Of a stretch of 24,570 nucleotides of DNA, positions 6,416 through 16,115 are shown piece by piece. The DNA comes from a virus, in the IMG/VR virus record IMGVR_UViG_3300042332_002128, positions 1 to 24,570 of that record. One strand, given 5' to 3'. Positions within the stretch are counted from its first letter, which is position 1; the number at the start of each line of letters is the position of its first letter. Below the pieces are notes generated by a model. It worked only from the letters and a program-made list of their open reading frames with translations. It searched no databases and was not told where the DNA came from. The translations under genes were made by a program, and so were the position numbers.

Positions 6416-7450
6416 ATGGCAGGACGTCTTATCGCCGTAGTCGGCGGTCAGTATGGTAGTGAAGGAAAGGGCGCCGTAGCAGGCTACCTATCCGCAACCT
6501 CTGATGCACCATTCATGGGAATCAGAGTGGCAGGACCAAACGCAGGGCATACCGTTATCGGCAAAGGCCCCAACGGCGAGGAGTCATATGCTTGGCGACT
6601 TCGCTCAATCCCAGTCAACGCAGTGACTGCACCCGAGTCTGACCTCATTATTGCGGCAGGCTCTGAGATCGACATGGAAGTCTTTAACAGAGAACTTTCA
6701 GAACTGGACAAAGCAGGCTACCAAGCCAGCTCACGCATCATCGTGGACGACCAAGCTACAATCTTGGAGCCTCGCCACCATGATATCGAGACCAGTGACG
6801 GCATTCAAGCCCGAATCGGCTCAACCAGCAAAGGCATCGGCGCTTCACGTGCTGACCGCATTATGCGCAAGGCTTCTCTGTTCGGTGGTGGCGTAGATAC
6901 TTCACAAGTTATTCGCGAGCACCTACAAAGAGGCGGCACTGCTCTAATCGAAGGCACACAAGGCTACGGCCTTGGACTGCACGCAGGTCTGTACCCGTTC
7001 TGCACAAGCCAAGACTGCAGGGCCTTGGACTTCTTGTCGCAAGCTGGTGTCAGCCCGTGGGACCGCGCAGTTGATGTCTTTGACATTTGGGTCACAGCCC
7101 GCACCTACCCAATCCGTGTTGCTGGCAACTCGGGACCGCTAGAGAACGAGACCAGCTGGGAACAACTGGGGCTAGAGGCTGAGCGCACGACCGTGACTCA
7201 AAAGATTCGCAGAGTCGGGCACTTTGACAGCAAGTTGGTGCGTGACGCCGTCATTGGCAACGGTGGTGCTCCAACTGTCAAGATCGCACTCACCATGTTT
7301 GACTACATCTTTCCTGAGTTGAAAGATCAGGGTCAAATAGATATCTTGTCTGAGGAACAACAACGCTACATCACCGACATTGAAAGTGCAGTGAATGCAC
7401 CAGTCAAGTTGGTGGGCACTGGACCTTCAACGATGGCGTGGGTCAAATAA
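6416..7450 (+). CDS. purZ: PurZ, 2-aminoadenylosuccinate (N6-succino-dZMP) synthetase
   Basis: A 344-residue member of the adenylosuccinate synthetase family, shorter than bacterial PurA (about 430). The P-loop reads GQYGSEGKG, with Ser15 where PurA has its catalytic Asp (WGDEGKG). Loss of this Asp is the known mark of phage PurZ, which condenses dGMP with aspartate to N6-succino-2-amino-dAMP, the first committed step to dZTP. Other family parts are present: GPNAGHT, GSTSKGIG at 135-142 (PurA has GTTGRGIG), EGTQG from Glu179, and YPFCTS. The protein is thus an intact enzyme with a shifted substrate and not a decayed PurA. It has a strong ribosome-binding site (aaggggg), and its TAA overlaps the next ATG (TAATG). 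A true PurA for host-like AMP synthesis is the alternative, but the Ser15 change and the MazZ-like neighbour argue against it. Confidence 0.9.
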   Translation: MAGRLIAVVGGQYGSEGKGAVAGYLSATSDAPFMGIRVAGPNAGHTVIGKGPNGEESYAWRLRSIPVNAVTAPESDLIIAAGSEIDMEVFNRELSELDKAGYQASSRIIVDDQATILEPRHHDIETSDGIQARIGSTSKGIGASRADRIMRKASLFGGGVDTSQVIREHLQRGGTALIEGTQGYGLGLHAGLYPFCTSQDCRALDFLSQAGVSPWDRAVDVFDIWVTARTYPIRVAGNSGPLENETSWEQLGLEAERTTVTQKIRRVGHFDSKLVRDAVIGNGGAPTVKIALTMFDYIFPELKDQGQIDILSEEQQRYITDIESAVNAPVKLVGTGPSTMAWVK

Positions 7451-7839
7451 TGGCCTTCGAGAGCTGGGAAGATGTGGCAGCGGCACTTCGAAAAGAGGCG
7501 CCCACCAAAGATGCACCGACTGTTCAGAGTCTTGCTGACTGGTGGTTGGACGAGACCAAAAGCGAACTAGACTCTGTTATACCAAAGGCCGTGGAATACG
7601 GTAGCGCAGATCTAAAAGTCATCGGCTTCGCTTTGAGTCAAATGATTGGCAAGCCGACCAATGTGACTGAGGACGAGTTGGGCATCGCGTTTTACGTTCT
7701 CGGCAAAGTTGCACGGCTGATCGGTGGCTATGCAGATGGCAGAGCGCCTTCTGACGACACATGGCACGACATCGCTATCTACACAAAGATGGCGCAGTAC
7801 GCACGCAAGCACAACGGCTGGGGTGGATTCGTCGAATGA
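7450..7839 (+). CDS. mazZ: MazZ-like (MazG-fold) nucleotide pyrophosphohydrolase
   Basis: A 129-residue, mostly helical protein. Acidic residues fall on helices as expected for an all-alpha NTP pyrophosphohydrolase: Glu35 and Glu39 in DETKSELD, Glu49 in VEYGSAD, Glu76 in ELGIAFYVLGKVAR, and Asp102-Asp107 in SDDTWHD. The pattern WW...PKAVEYG...ELGIxFYVLGK is one I associate with MazG-like proteins of actinophages. MazZ enzymes paired with PurZ hydrolyse dGTP (and GTP) to the monophosphate, giving PurZ its dGMP. Direct TAATG coupling to purZ is strong functional context. ATG 7450 is preferred to the GTG at 7438. The MazG-type fold is likely; the MazZ assignment rests mainly on the purZ partnership. 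The other known reading is a general house-cleaning MazG. Confidence 0.8.
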   Translation: MAFESWEDVAAALRKEAPTKDAPTVQSLADWWLDETKSELDSVIPKAVEYGSADLKVIGFALSQMIGKPTNVTEDELGIAFYVLGKVARLIGGYADGRAPSDDTWHDIAIYTKMAQYARKHNGWGGFVE

Positions 7840-8264
7840 TAGTCTACCTCGCTGGCCCGATTGATTTCGTCACAGGCTCCAAAGTAAACAAGCTAAAAGA
7901 CGAAATCAAAGCACACTTTAAAGAGCAAGAGTGTGTGTGGGTGTACGACCCAGCTGGTGCATGGAACGCACCGAGCGACCTCGTACCTGACGAGTTCGTG
8001 CACTGGGCCAATCTGCTTGTGCTCGAGCAATCCGACCTTGTTGTTGCAGTGTTGACGAAAGGCGTGCTCACAGTGGGCACAATCCTCGAAATCCAGCACG
8101 CACACGACAATGAGATTCCTGTCGTTGTAATTGGCGACCTTGGGATTAACAGCGTAGGACTGGCAGCGCTTGAAGTGCCAGTATTCGAATCAATAATGGA
8201 ATGGAGTGACTGTGGCAGCCCTGTTGTACCGCGTACTGACGCCGACTGGCTTAGCGCCAACTAA
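7836..8264 (+). CDS. nucleoside 2-deoxyribosyltransferase / dNMP N-hydrolase-fold protein
   Basis: A 142-residue protein of the fold shared by nucleoside deoxyribosyltransferases and the DNPH1/MilB nucleotide N-hydrolases. Seen: the N-terminal strand YLAGPID (4-10), DPAGAW (38-43), Asp67 in SDLVVAVLT, and Glu85 in GTILEIQHA, at the place of the catalytic Glu that attacks C1' of the sugar. The last strand is IPVVVIGD. It is joined to mazZ by ATGA, and its last 19 or so codons overlap dut. Family chemistry is either base exchange between deoxynucleosides or cleavage of a dNMP to base and sugar phosphate. In this operon it could destroy dAMP, or salvage or exchange bases to favour dZ, but the substrate cannot be read from the sequence. 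The fold call is good; function within the Z pathway is inference. Confidence 0.72.
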   Translation: MIVYLAGPIDFVTGSKVNKLKDEIKAHFKEQECVWVYDPAGAWNAPSDLVPDEFVHWANLLVLEQSDLVVAVLTKGVLTVGTILEIQHAHDNEIPVVVIGDLGINSVGLAALEVPVFESIMEWSDCGSPVVPRTDADWLSAN

Positions 8265-8643
8265 GGCGTATGGCGACGATGCAGGTTTCGATCTGTATTG
8301 CGATGCTGAAATGGTGATCGAACCTAGCACCTTTGTGGACGTCCCACTCGGTGTTGCAATCAAAGTGCCTGAGGGGACTTGGGGTTTGCTAACAGCTCGC
8401 TCCAGCACCTTGCGCAAGCACGGCCTCATGGTGGCACAAGGTGTCATCGATTGTGGCTACACTGGCCCACTCTTTGCAGGAGTGTGGAACATGACTGACA
8501 AACCCGTCAAAATCGAGCCTGGCATGCGCTTGGTTCAGTATATCCTTATGACCAACGCTTCTCTTGATGTCCAAGCACAAGAGGTGGCAGAACTTCCCAA
8601 AACCGACCGTGGCGCTTCGGGTTTTGGGAGTTCAGGTGTCTGA
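8206..8643 (+). CDS. dut: deoxyuridine 5'-triphosphate nucleotidohydrolase (dUTPase)
   Basis: A 145-residue trimeric-type dUTPase, hydrolysing dUTP to dUMP and pyrophosphate. This keeps uracil out of DNA and feeds dTMP synthesis. Conserved motifs are all present: I, DAGFDL at 25-30; II, Arg65-Ser-Ser67; III, GVIDCGY from Gly79 with Asp82 and Tyr85; IV, PGMRLVQYIL; V, RGASGFGSSG at 135-144. The start GTG 8206 lies 59 bases inside the previous gene. It is supported by the site ggaatgga and because the first beta strand (LLYRVL) is needed for the family fold, so the long overlap appears real. Thymidine pairs with dZ in a Z-genome, so clean dTTP supply remains important there. Confidence 0.93.
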   Translation: MTVAALLYRVLTPTGLAPTKAYGDDAGFDLYCDAEMVIEPSTFVDVPLGVAIKVPEGTWGLLTARSSTLRKHGLMVAQGVIDCGYTGPLFAGVWNMTDKPVKIEPGMRLVQYILMTNASLDVQAQEVAELPKTDRGASGFGSSGV

Positions 8644-9223
8644 GAAGCCCCTTATTGAAACCGCCCAAGAGCTTAGAGACGTGGCCACATGGTACAAAGA
8701 TCTGAGCGCAGAACTGACGCCTGGACGCACTGGCGAGCGCTCCAGCCGTTCGGTTCCTGGCCCAAGGCTCCCACTTCGTGTCGATGTGCTTGATGCGATT
8801 GTGAGCATTCGCACTGATACACTTATGTGGGAAGCCGAACTGAGACTTGAAAGAGATCAGGGGGCTACACCAAACAATGACACTGAGCGGTCGTTGTTTT
8901 GGGTTGCGGACACGATTGAGAACTGGCCGACTGCAAATCGGACACGGTTGATTGAAGAGATCAGCCACTCAACGAGTAAGCGGCACACACAAATCAAGAT
9001 ACTACTAGGATTGGAGCAGAGGCCTTTGACGGCAAGACTAAGATGCCCACATTGTGAAAAGAACTTAGTTATCAAGCTGGACCAAGGGCTTCTGCTCTGC
9101 CGAAATCACAACTGCAGGTGCGCTGTTGAAGAATGCGACTGCGCTAGAGGCAAGGGGCACGCATGGACCGAAAAGGATTGGCCAATGCTGGGATTGATGC
9201 TCGACACGCCAAAGGCTGATTGA
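8636..9223 (+). CDS. unknown protein with C-terminal zinc ribbon
   Basis: A 195-residue protein starting at GTG 8636, which overlaps the dut stop; gggag upstream serves as the ribosome-binding site. The N-terminal two thirds is helical and charged (ETAQELRDVATWYKDL, LDAIVSIRTDTLMWEAEL, RTRLIEEISHSTSKRHTQ). The C-terminal 55 or so residues hold LRCPHCEK, LLLCRNHNCRC and EECDCARG, eight Cys and several His, enough for one or two zinc sites. Cys knuckles of this type usually bind DNA or RNA. It closes the nucleotide-pool operon, so it could be a regulator or a DNA-processing factor for modified DNA, but I recognise no named family. Confidence 0.68.
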   Translation: MSEKPLIETAQELRDVATWYKDLSAELTPGRTGERSSRSVPGPRLPLRVDVLDAIVSIRTDTLMWEAELRLERDQGATPNNDTERSLFWVADTIENWPTANRTRLIEEISHSTSKRHTQIKILLGLEQRPLTARLRCPHCEKNLVIKLDQGLLLCRNHNCRCAVEECDCARGKGHAWTEKDWPMLGLMLDTPKAD

Positions 9224-9248
9224 GTCATGCGGGTGGCACAAACCACGT

Positions 9249-9263
9249 TTTGTGTGGTAGAAT
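9249..9263 (+). promoter_or_regulatory. possible extended -10 promoter
   Basis: The 80-base gap after the zinc-ribbon gene contains tggtagaat at 9255-9263, matching the extended -10 form TGnTAnAAT except at no core position but the third base of the hexamer (tagaat against tataat). No good -35 hexamer sits at the usual distance, as is common for extended -10 promoters. A small inverted repeat (accac 9242-9246 with gtggt 9253-9257) overlaps it and might be an operator or chance. It would drive the HNH/terminase group. Sequence match only. Confidence 0.3.
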
Positions 9264-9303
9264 TATCCTCTTGGGGTAGAGTTGTATTTCTAAGGGCGAT
9301 ATT

Positions 9304-9507
9304 ATGGGCCTAACCGTTTCAATGTCAATCGGCGCTCTACAAACTGAGCTAGATACAGACCAAGACCTCAGCTTTGATGCAATCGAATCCATACTAACTA
9401 GGGCCGTCAGGTCCACTCTTGACGCGTATATGTCCTTGCCACCTGAGGAAAGAATGCGCGTCATCTATGACGTTTTTAGTGGACACGATGACGAGGACGA
9501 TGATTAA
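9304..9507 (+). CDS. small acidic protein, unknown function
   Basis: A 67-residue protein beginning at ATG 9304, with taaggg upstream. The middle is helical (SFDAIESILTRAVRSTLDAYMSL), PPEERMRVIYDVF follows, and the end is strongly acidic (GHDDEDDD). The acidic codons also carry the ribosome-binding region and start of the HNH gene, which overlaps by 8 bases. No known domain. The conserved-looking tail and tight coupling support it as a real gene, perhaps a partner of the HNH protein. Confidence 0.6.
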   Translation: MGLTVSMSIGALQTELDTDQDLSFDAIESILTRAVRSTLDAYMSLPPEERMRVIYDVFSGHDDEDDD

Positions 9508-9784
9508 GCCTTGCACGGATTGTGGCGTCTTAGTACGCGACTGTGCTCGTTGTTTACAATGCCATGCTAAGTATAGGACTACCAAGCTAAGCGCAAGCAA
9601 ACGCGGGTATGATAGCAAATGGCGCCGTTTATCAAGAGAACTGAGGCGTTTGCAGCCTTGGTGTTCGTTTTGTGGTTTTGCTGCAGATCTCACAGTTGAC
9701 CACATAGTACCCCTATCTATGGGGGGCAGTAATGACATCACCAATCTAAGGGTGCTATGTCGCAGTTGCAACTCAGGTAGGTAA
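9500..9784 (+). CDS. HNH endonuclease adjacent to terminase
   Basis: A 94-residue HNH nuclease. It begins with a Cys-rich knuckle (CTDCG, CARCLQC), then a basic helix (RGYDSKWRRLSRELRRLQPW), then the beta-beta-alpha-metal core: WCSFCG, DHIVPLSMGG with the catalytic His, an Asn in NDITN, and LCRSCN. The paired Cys2 knuckles hold structural zinc as in phage HNH proteins. In HK97-type phages an HNH gene beside the terminase genes is common, and the nuclease works with terminase in cutting and packaging DNA. The position just upstream of terS fits. I took ATG 9500, which overlaps the previous stop; longer starts at 9419-9488 would overlap that gene deeply. Confidence 0.88.
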   Translation: MIKPCTDCGVLVRDCARCLQCHAKYRTTKLSASKRGYDSKWRRLSRELRRLQPWCSFCGFAADLTVDHIVPLSMGGSNDITNLRVLCRSCNSGR

Positions 9785-9935
9785 CACGCGCTAAGCGCAG
9801 CATCCCCCTGGCATTTTTCCACCCCCCCTCGAAGTTCAAAAATCCACGCGTACAGAGACCCCGCTACCCCAAAGGACGCGGCGCGTACGGATTCGGGATT
9901 TGACATATTCGCATTTTTTGCATTTTAGGAGATAC
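9785..9935 (+). other. intergenic region with possible cos/packaging site and terS leader
   Basis: A 151-base gap, the longest in the window, lies between HNH and the small terminase gene, where cohesive-end sites of HNH/terminase phages usually lie. It contains C runs (9804-9808 and 9822-9829), a T run (9813-9817), and a 7-base direct repeat cgcgtac at 9847-9853 and 9882-9888. ttgaca at 9900-9905 is a perfect -35 hexamer, but 17 bases later only ttttag is found, so a promoter is doubtful. The strong ribosome-binding site of terS (ttaggag) ends the region. No gene is seen in it. The cos assignment rests on location. Confidence 0.35.
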
Positions 9936-10385
9936 ATGGCAGGCAAAGGTCCAGCACCAAAAGACGCAGACCAGCGCAGACGCAGAAACGCTGACCCAGT
10001 ACCCACTCAGGTGGTCATACAGGACGGCATCTTGCGCGGCCCAGATCTGCCAGCTGGTTACCCTTGGCACTCGCAGACATTCCGTTGGTGGGACACATGG
10101 CGCAAGTCAGCGCAAGCTGCCACTTTCACAGACACTGACTGGGACTTTTTAATCGATACAGCCTTGTTGCACTCGTCCTATTGGAACGGTGACAACGTGG
10201 GAGCAGAATTGCGACTCCGAGTCGCTAAGTTTGGCGCTACACCTGAAGACAGAATGCGACTTCGGTTGCAGGTTGATGGTGAAGCAGAGGGGGCCAAATC
10301 TAACAAGACCCTATCTGACCAGCGACGAACTCGTTTGTTGAGAGTGGTGGGGGAACTTGACAAAGAAGAAACGACAACAGAGTAG
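9936..10385 (+). CDS. terminase small subunit
   Basis: A 149-residue protein starting at ATG 9936 behind a strong ribosome-binding site (ttaggaga). The N-terminus is Lys/Arg-rich (APKDADQRRRRN), then PTQVV and GPDLP, followed by helices (FRWWDTWRKSAQAATFTDTD, LIDTALLHSSYW, AELRLRVAKFG) and a C-terminal basic region (SDQRRTRLLRVV). This is the layout of the actinophage small terminase family, which recognises the packaging site and loads the large subunit. Position between HNH and terL confirms the call. It overlaps terL by 29 bases. Confidence 0.8.
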   Translation: MAGKGPAPKDADQRRRRNADPVPTQVVIQDGILRGPDLPAGYPWHSQTFRWWDTWRKSAQAATFTDTDWDFLIDTALLHSSYWNGDNVGAELRLRVAKFGATPEDRMRLRLQVDGEAEGAKSNKTLSDQRRTRLLRVVGELDKEETTTE

Positions 10386-11916
10386 CTTCATCTCACTCGG
10401 TTGGGACGCGATTGACTGGATTGAGACTTATCTAGTTCACGGCCCAGGCGACGTGCAAGGTGAGGCCATCAACTTAGACGATGAGCAAGCGGCTTTCATA
10501 CTAAAAGCCTACGAACTGGACAAACATGGGCGGCGAGTTACACGACGAGCTTTCTTTTCTCGACCAAAAGGTCGTGCGAAGTCGGAGCTTGCTGGAATGC
10601 TCGTTTGCTTTGAGGCTCTCGGCCCTGCTCGCTTTGACCGTTGGGACGCCTTCGGCAATCCAATCGGACGCCCAGTTCAGTACCCGTTCATCAGGTGCCT
10701 AGCAACCGAAGAGTCACAGTCGGGCAACACATACGACAACGTGCGCTACATGCTCGAGCACATCAAAACGAACTTTGGCACTGAGTATCCAGGCATTGAC
10801 GTCGGACTTACACGCACTTTTTTAAAAGGTGGCGGCGAAATCGTCCCATCAACAGCAGCATCAGCATCAAAAGACGGTGGAAAAGAGTCTTTTGCTGTTG
10901 CTGACGAAACACACCTCTATTCGAGCCCCGAGCTCAAGCGAATGCACGAAACCGTAAGGCGAAATCTCGCCAAGCGAAAGGCTGCAGACCCTTGGATGCT
11001 GGAGACTTCGACAATGTACTCGGTAGGCGAGGAATCAATCGCCGAACAGACGCACCGCTTATGGATTTCGATACAAGAAGGCCGCACAAAAAATCCAGGC
11101 CTGTTATTCGATCACAAGCAAGCGCCCGAGGTCCCCGACCTGCAGGACAGTGAGCAGCTTAAAAAAGCACTTGCTGTCGTGTATGGGCCCGCTTTTAAAT
11201 GGCTAGACATTCCACGTCTAATGGCCGAAATACAAGACCCGATGACAAAAGCATCGGACGCAAGACGCTACTTTTTGAATCAGCCGTCCACAGACACCGA
11301 CCGCTATATGAGCATCACAGCTTGGAACGCAGCGGCAGAGCCTGAGGAACTGGCAGAAGGCACCGAGGTCGTTCTCGGGTACGACGGTTCTCGCAAAGAC
11401 GACGCCACAGTGCTCGTCGCTTGCAGAATTGAAGACGGCAAGATTTTTCAACTCGAGTGTTGGGAGCGACCACCTGGCCCTGCGGGCTACGGTTGGGAAG
11501 TTCCAAGAGTCGAAGTTGATGAAGCTGTTCGAATCGCATTCGCAAAGTACAAAGTTCACAAGATCTGGGCCGACCCTTCAGGTTGGCAGTCTTATTTGGA
11601 CGCTTGGAACTCGACTTTTGCTGACAAAGTAGTTGCAGTTTATCCTTCCAGCCAGCGAAAGCTGATGGCACAAGGTCTTGATAGGTTCCTCGAGGACATT
11701 CTTGAAGGACGCCTAAAGCACAACGGCGCAGCAGAGCTTACAAGGCACGTGACAAACGCGGTACCAACTCGGTATGGTCAAGTCATGAAGCCTTCTCAGA
11801 GCCACAAGATCGACGGCTTAATCGCCGCAGTTCTCGCTTACCTAGGCCGCACCGAAGCTCTTGTCAATCCTGAGCCCGTTGCACCCAAAGTCACTTACCA
11901 CACTATTCAAGTCTAG
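10357..11916 (+). CDS. terminase large subunit
   Basis: A 519-residue packaging motor and nuclease. The N-terminal ATPase has a variant Walker A, SRPKGRAKSE with Lys71, Arg73 and Lys75 near residue 70, and Walker B VADE with Asp183 and Glu184. The C-terminal RNase H-like nuclease has three metal-binding acids: Asp343 in GYDGSRKDD, Asp406 in IWADPSG, and Asp486 in KIDGLIAAVLAYLG. The layout matches Terminase_1-type large subunits of HK97-like phages. The start is TTG 10357, inside terS, with gggggaac just upstream; the N-terminal sequence KKKRQQSSFISLGW reads naturally from it. The enzyme pumps DNA into the prohead and cuts at the site chosen by the small subunit. Confidence 0.93.
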   Translation: MTKKKRQQSSFISLGWDAIDWIETYLVHGPGDVQGEAINLDDEQAAFILKAYELDKHGRRVTRRAFFSRPKGRAKSELAGMLVCFEALGPARFDRWDAFGNPIGRPVQYPFIRCLATEESQSGNTYDNVRYMLEHIKTNFGTEYPGIDVGLTRTFLKGGGEIVPSTAASASKDGGKESFAVADETHLYSSPELKRMHETVRRNLAKRKAADPWMLETSTMYSVGEESIAEQTHRLWISIQEGRTKNPGLLFDHKQAPEVPDLQDSEQLKKALAVVYGPAFKWLDIPRLMAEIQDPMTKASDARRYFLNQPSTDTDRYMSITAWNAAAEPEELAEGTEVVLGYDGSRKDDATVLVACRIEDGKIFQLECWERPPGPAGYGWEVPRVEVDEAVRIAFAKYKVHKIWADPSGWQSYLDAWNSTFADKVVAVYPSSQRKLMAQGLDRFLEDILEGRLKHNGAAELTRHVTNAVPTRYGQVMKPSQSHKIDGLIAAVLAYLGRTEALVNPEPVAPKVTYHTIQV

Positions 11917-11923
11917 GAGAAAC

Positions 11924-12063
11924 ATGAAGCGTTTTGATTTTAGCGTTTTGGTCGAGATCACTGGCGTCGCGTTAGTGACTGTCGGACTTGCGTTGTTCTC
12001 TCCACCGATTGCATTAATCGCTCTCGGTTCATTCCTCGTTTGGGCTACAGAAAAGGCTGATTA

Positions 12064-12064
<1 letters not shown>
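11924..12064 (+). CDS. small membrane protein (46 aa)
   Basis: A 46-residue protein starting at ATG 11924 with a good ribosome-binding site (taggaga). Residues about 8-40 are hydrophobic with a Pro-Pro break (ALFSPPIALIALGSFLVW), giving one long or two short membrane helices, and the end is charged (TEKAD). The TAA overlaps the next ATG as TAATG. Small two-helix proteins like this can be holins, but the location between terminase and tail-fibre genes makes that only a guess. Confidence 0.6.
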
Positions 12065-14986
<2,922 letters not shown>

Positions 14987-14987
<1 letters not shown>

Positions 14988-15565
14988 TGGCTCTACAACC
15001 GTACGCCTCAAACTCAGCTGCTGCGATGCACGGTGCGTTGGTTCCAATTGCAAGCACTACTATTAGCGGAAGTTCGACTTCTGCGTTTTCCTTTACATCC
15101 ATTCCTCAAACGTATCAAGATTTAAGATTAGTAATTACAACACGCAGTGCTCAACCAGGAAATAATTTAGCGGTTTTTTACCTCTGGGCTAACGGTGATG
15201 AAAGCAGTGCTACTGGTCTTTACTCAGCAACAAACCTTCAGGGTGATGGAACAAGCGCAACAAGTTCAAGACAAACAAGCCAAAATCAAGCAATTATTGG
15301 ATTCTCTGTAAACAATGGCGCAACAAGCGGTATTTTTGCAAGCAACACTATTGACATTTTGAATTACACAAATACTACAACTTTCAAAACATCTCTTTCA
15401 AGAAGTGCAGGTGACTTAAATGGCAGTGGAGCGACATTGCTGGTAGCGGCTCTTCGTCGTTCGACATCTGCTATTACATCTTTGTATTTTCGAGCAGATG
15501 GTGGTTATGCACAAATCGCTGGAGCAACTGCAACCCTCTACGGAATCAGAACGGTAGGTCAATAA
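14987..15565 (+). CDS. beta-rich putative tail/receptor-binding protein, paralogue A
   Basis: A 192-residue protein from ATG 14987, overlapping the previous stop by one base (TAATG). It begins with a stretch up to about residue 20 and then the pattern SSTSAFSFTSIPQTYQDLRL, in which FxxIPqTyxDLxL recurs in the two following genes. Later parts are also shared: GDGTSATSSR, an IDILNYTNTTTFKT strand, and an end of form ATLYGIRTVG. These marks are typical of jelly-roll-like phage tail or receptor-binding proteins. Base composition is AT-richer than neighbours (19 of 60 G+C at 15121-15180), a sign of different origin. Receptor role is inference from the fibre context. Confidence 0.68.
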
Positions 15566-15566
15566 T

Positions 15567-16112
15567 ATGTCTATGTTTGTTATTGCAAGCATCGATATGA
15601 ATAGTGGTGCAGCGGCCAGTTTTAACTTTGCCAACATTCCTTCTACTTTTACCCATTTGCAATTGCGTTGTTTTGTTAGAGCCACATCATCACAGTCAAC
15701 TCCATACGATTTGACTTTAACGGTCAATGGGGCAAACCCTACTCAGTTTGCGTACCATCAAGTAAGAGGCGATGGAGCAAGCGCGACCAGCGCAAACCTT
15801 ACATCTGATAATGTCCTTCGTGTTCCTCTTGCAGTTCCAGACGCATTCCATACAGCAAATGTATTCGGTAGTGTGGTTATTGACATACTGGATTATGCCA
15901 ATACAAACAAGAATAAAACACTGCGAGCAACTTTCGGTTGGGATAACAATAGCGGTTCGAGCCCTTCTGCAGGGTGGGCTGGTCTGACTAGCTCTGCGTG
16001 GTTCAATACAAATGCAATTAACCGTTTAGAGTTAGCAACTTTTGGCAATTTTTCACAGTATAGTCGTGTAGACCTTTACGGCATCTCTACTTCTAATGTG
16101 ACAGGAGCTTAA
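15567..16112 (+). CDS. beta-rich putative tail/receptor-binding protein, paralogue B
   Basis: A 181-residue protein whose layout repeats that of the gene before: SFNFANIPSTFTHLQL near the start, GDGASATSANL in the middle, the strand VIDILDYANTNKNKTLR, and an end VDLYGIST. The start could be ATG 15567 or ATG 15573; the first is used because of the closer distance to aggtc. It differs from A mainly in loops, as expected if each paralogue contacts a different receptor or forms part of a mixed trimer. Function is inferred. Confidence 0.66.
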   Translation: MSMFVIASIDMNSGAAASFNFANIPSTFTHLQLRCFVRATSSQSTPYDLTLTVNGANPTQFAYHQVRGDGASATSANLTSDNVLRVPLAVPDAFHTANVFGSVVIDILDYANTNKNKTLRATFGWDNNSGSSPSAGWAGLTSSAWFNTNAINRLELATFGNFSQYSRVDLYGISTSNVTGA

Positions 16113-16115
16113 GCA

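Noticed and set aside
6416-7450. Ordinary PurA for host-type AMP synthesis
   Set aside because: The catalytic Asp is Ser, the protein is short, and it is coupled to a MazG-like gene; these agree with PurZ.
8636-9223. DatZ (HD-domain dATPase) in the nucleotide operon
   Set aside because: No HD motif set is found in this protein or in others of the window; it has Cys knuckles instead.
9900-9928. Sigma-70 promoter with perfect ttgaca before terS
   Set aside because: The -10 at the right distance (ttttag) is poor and the start point would fall at the ATG, although a ribosome-binding site is present.
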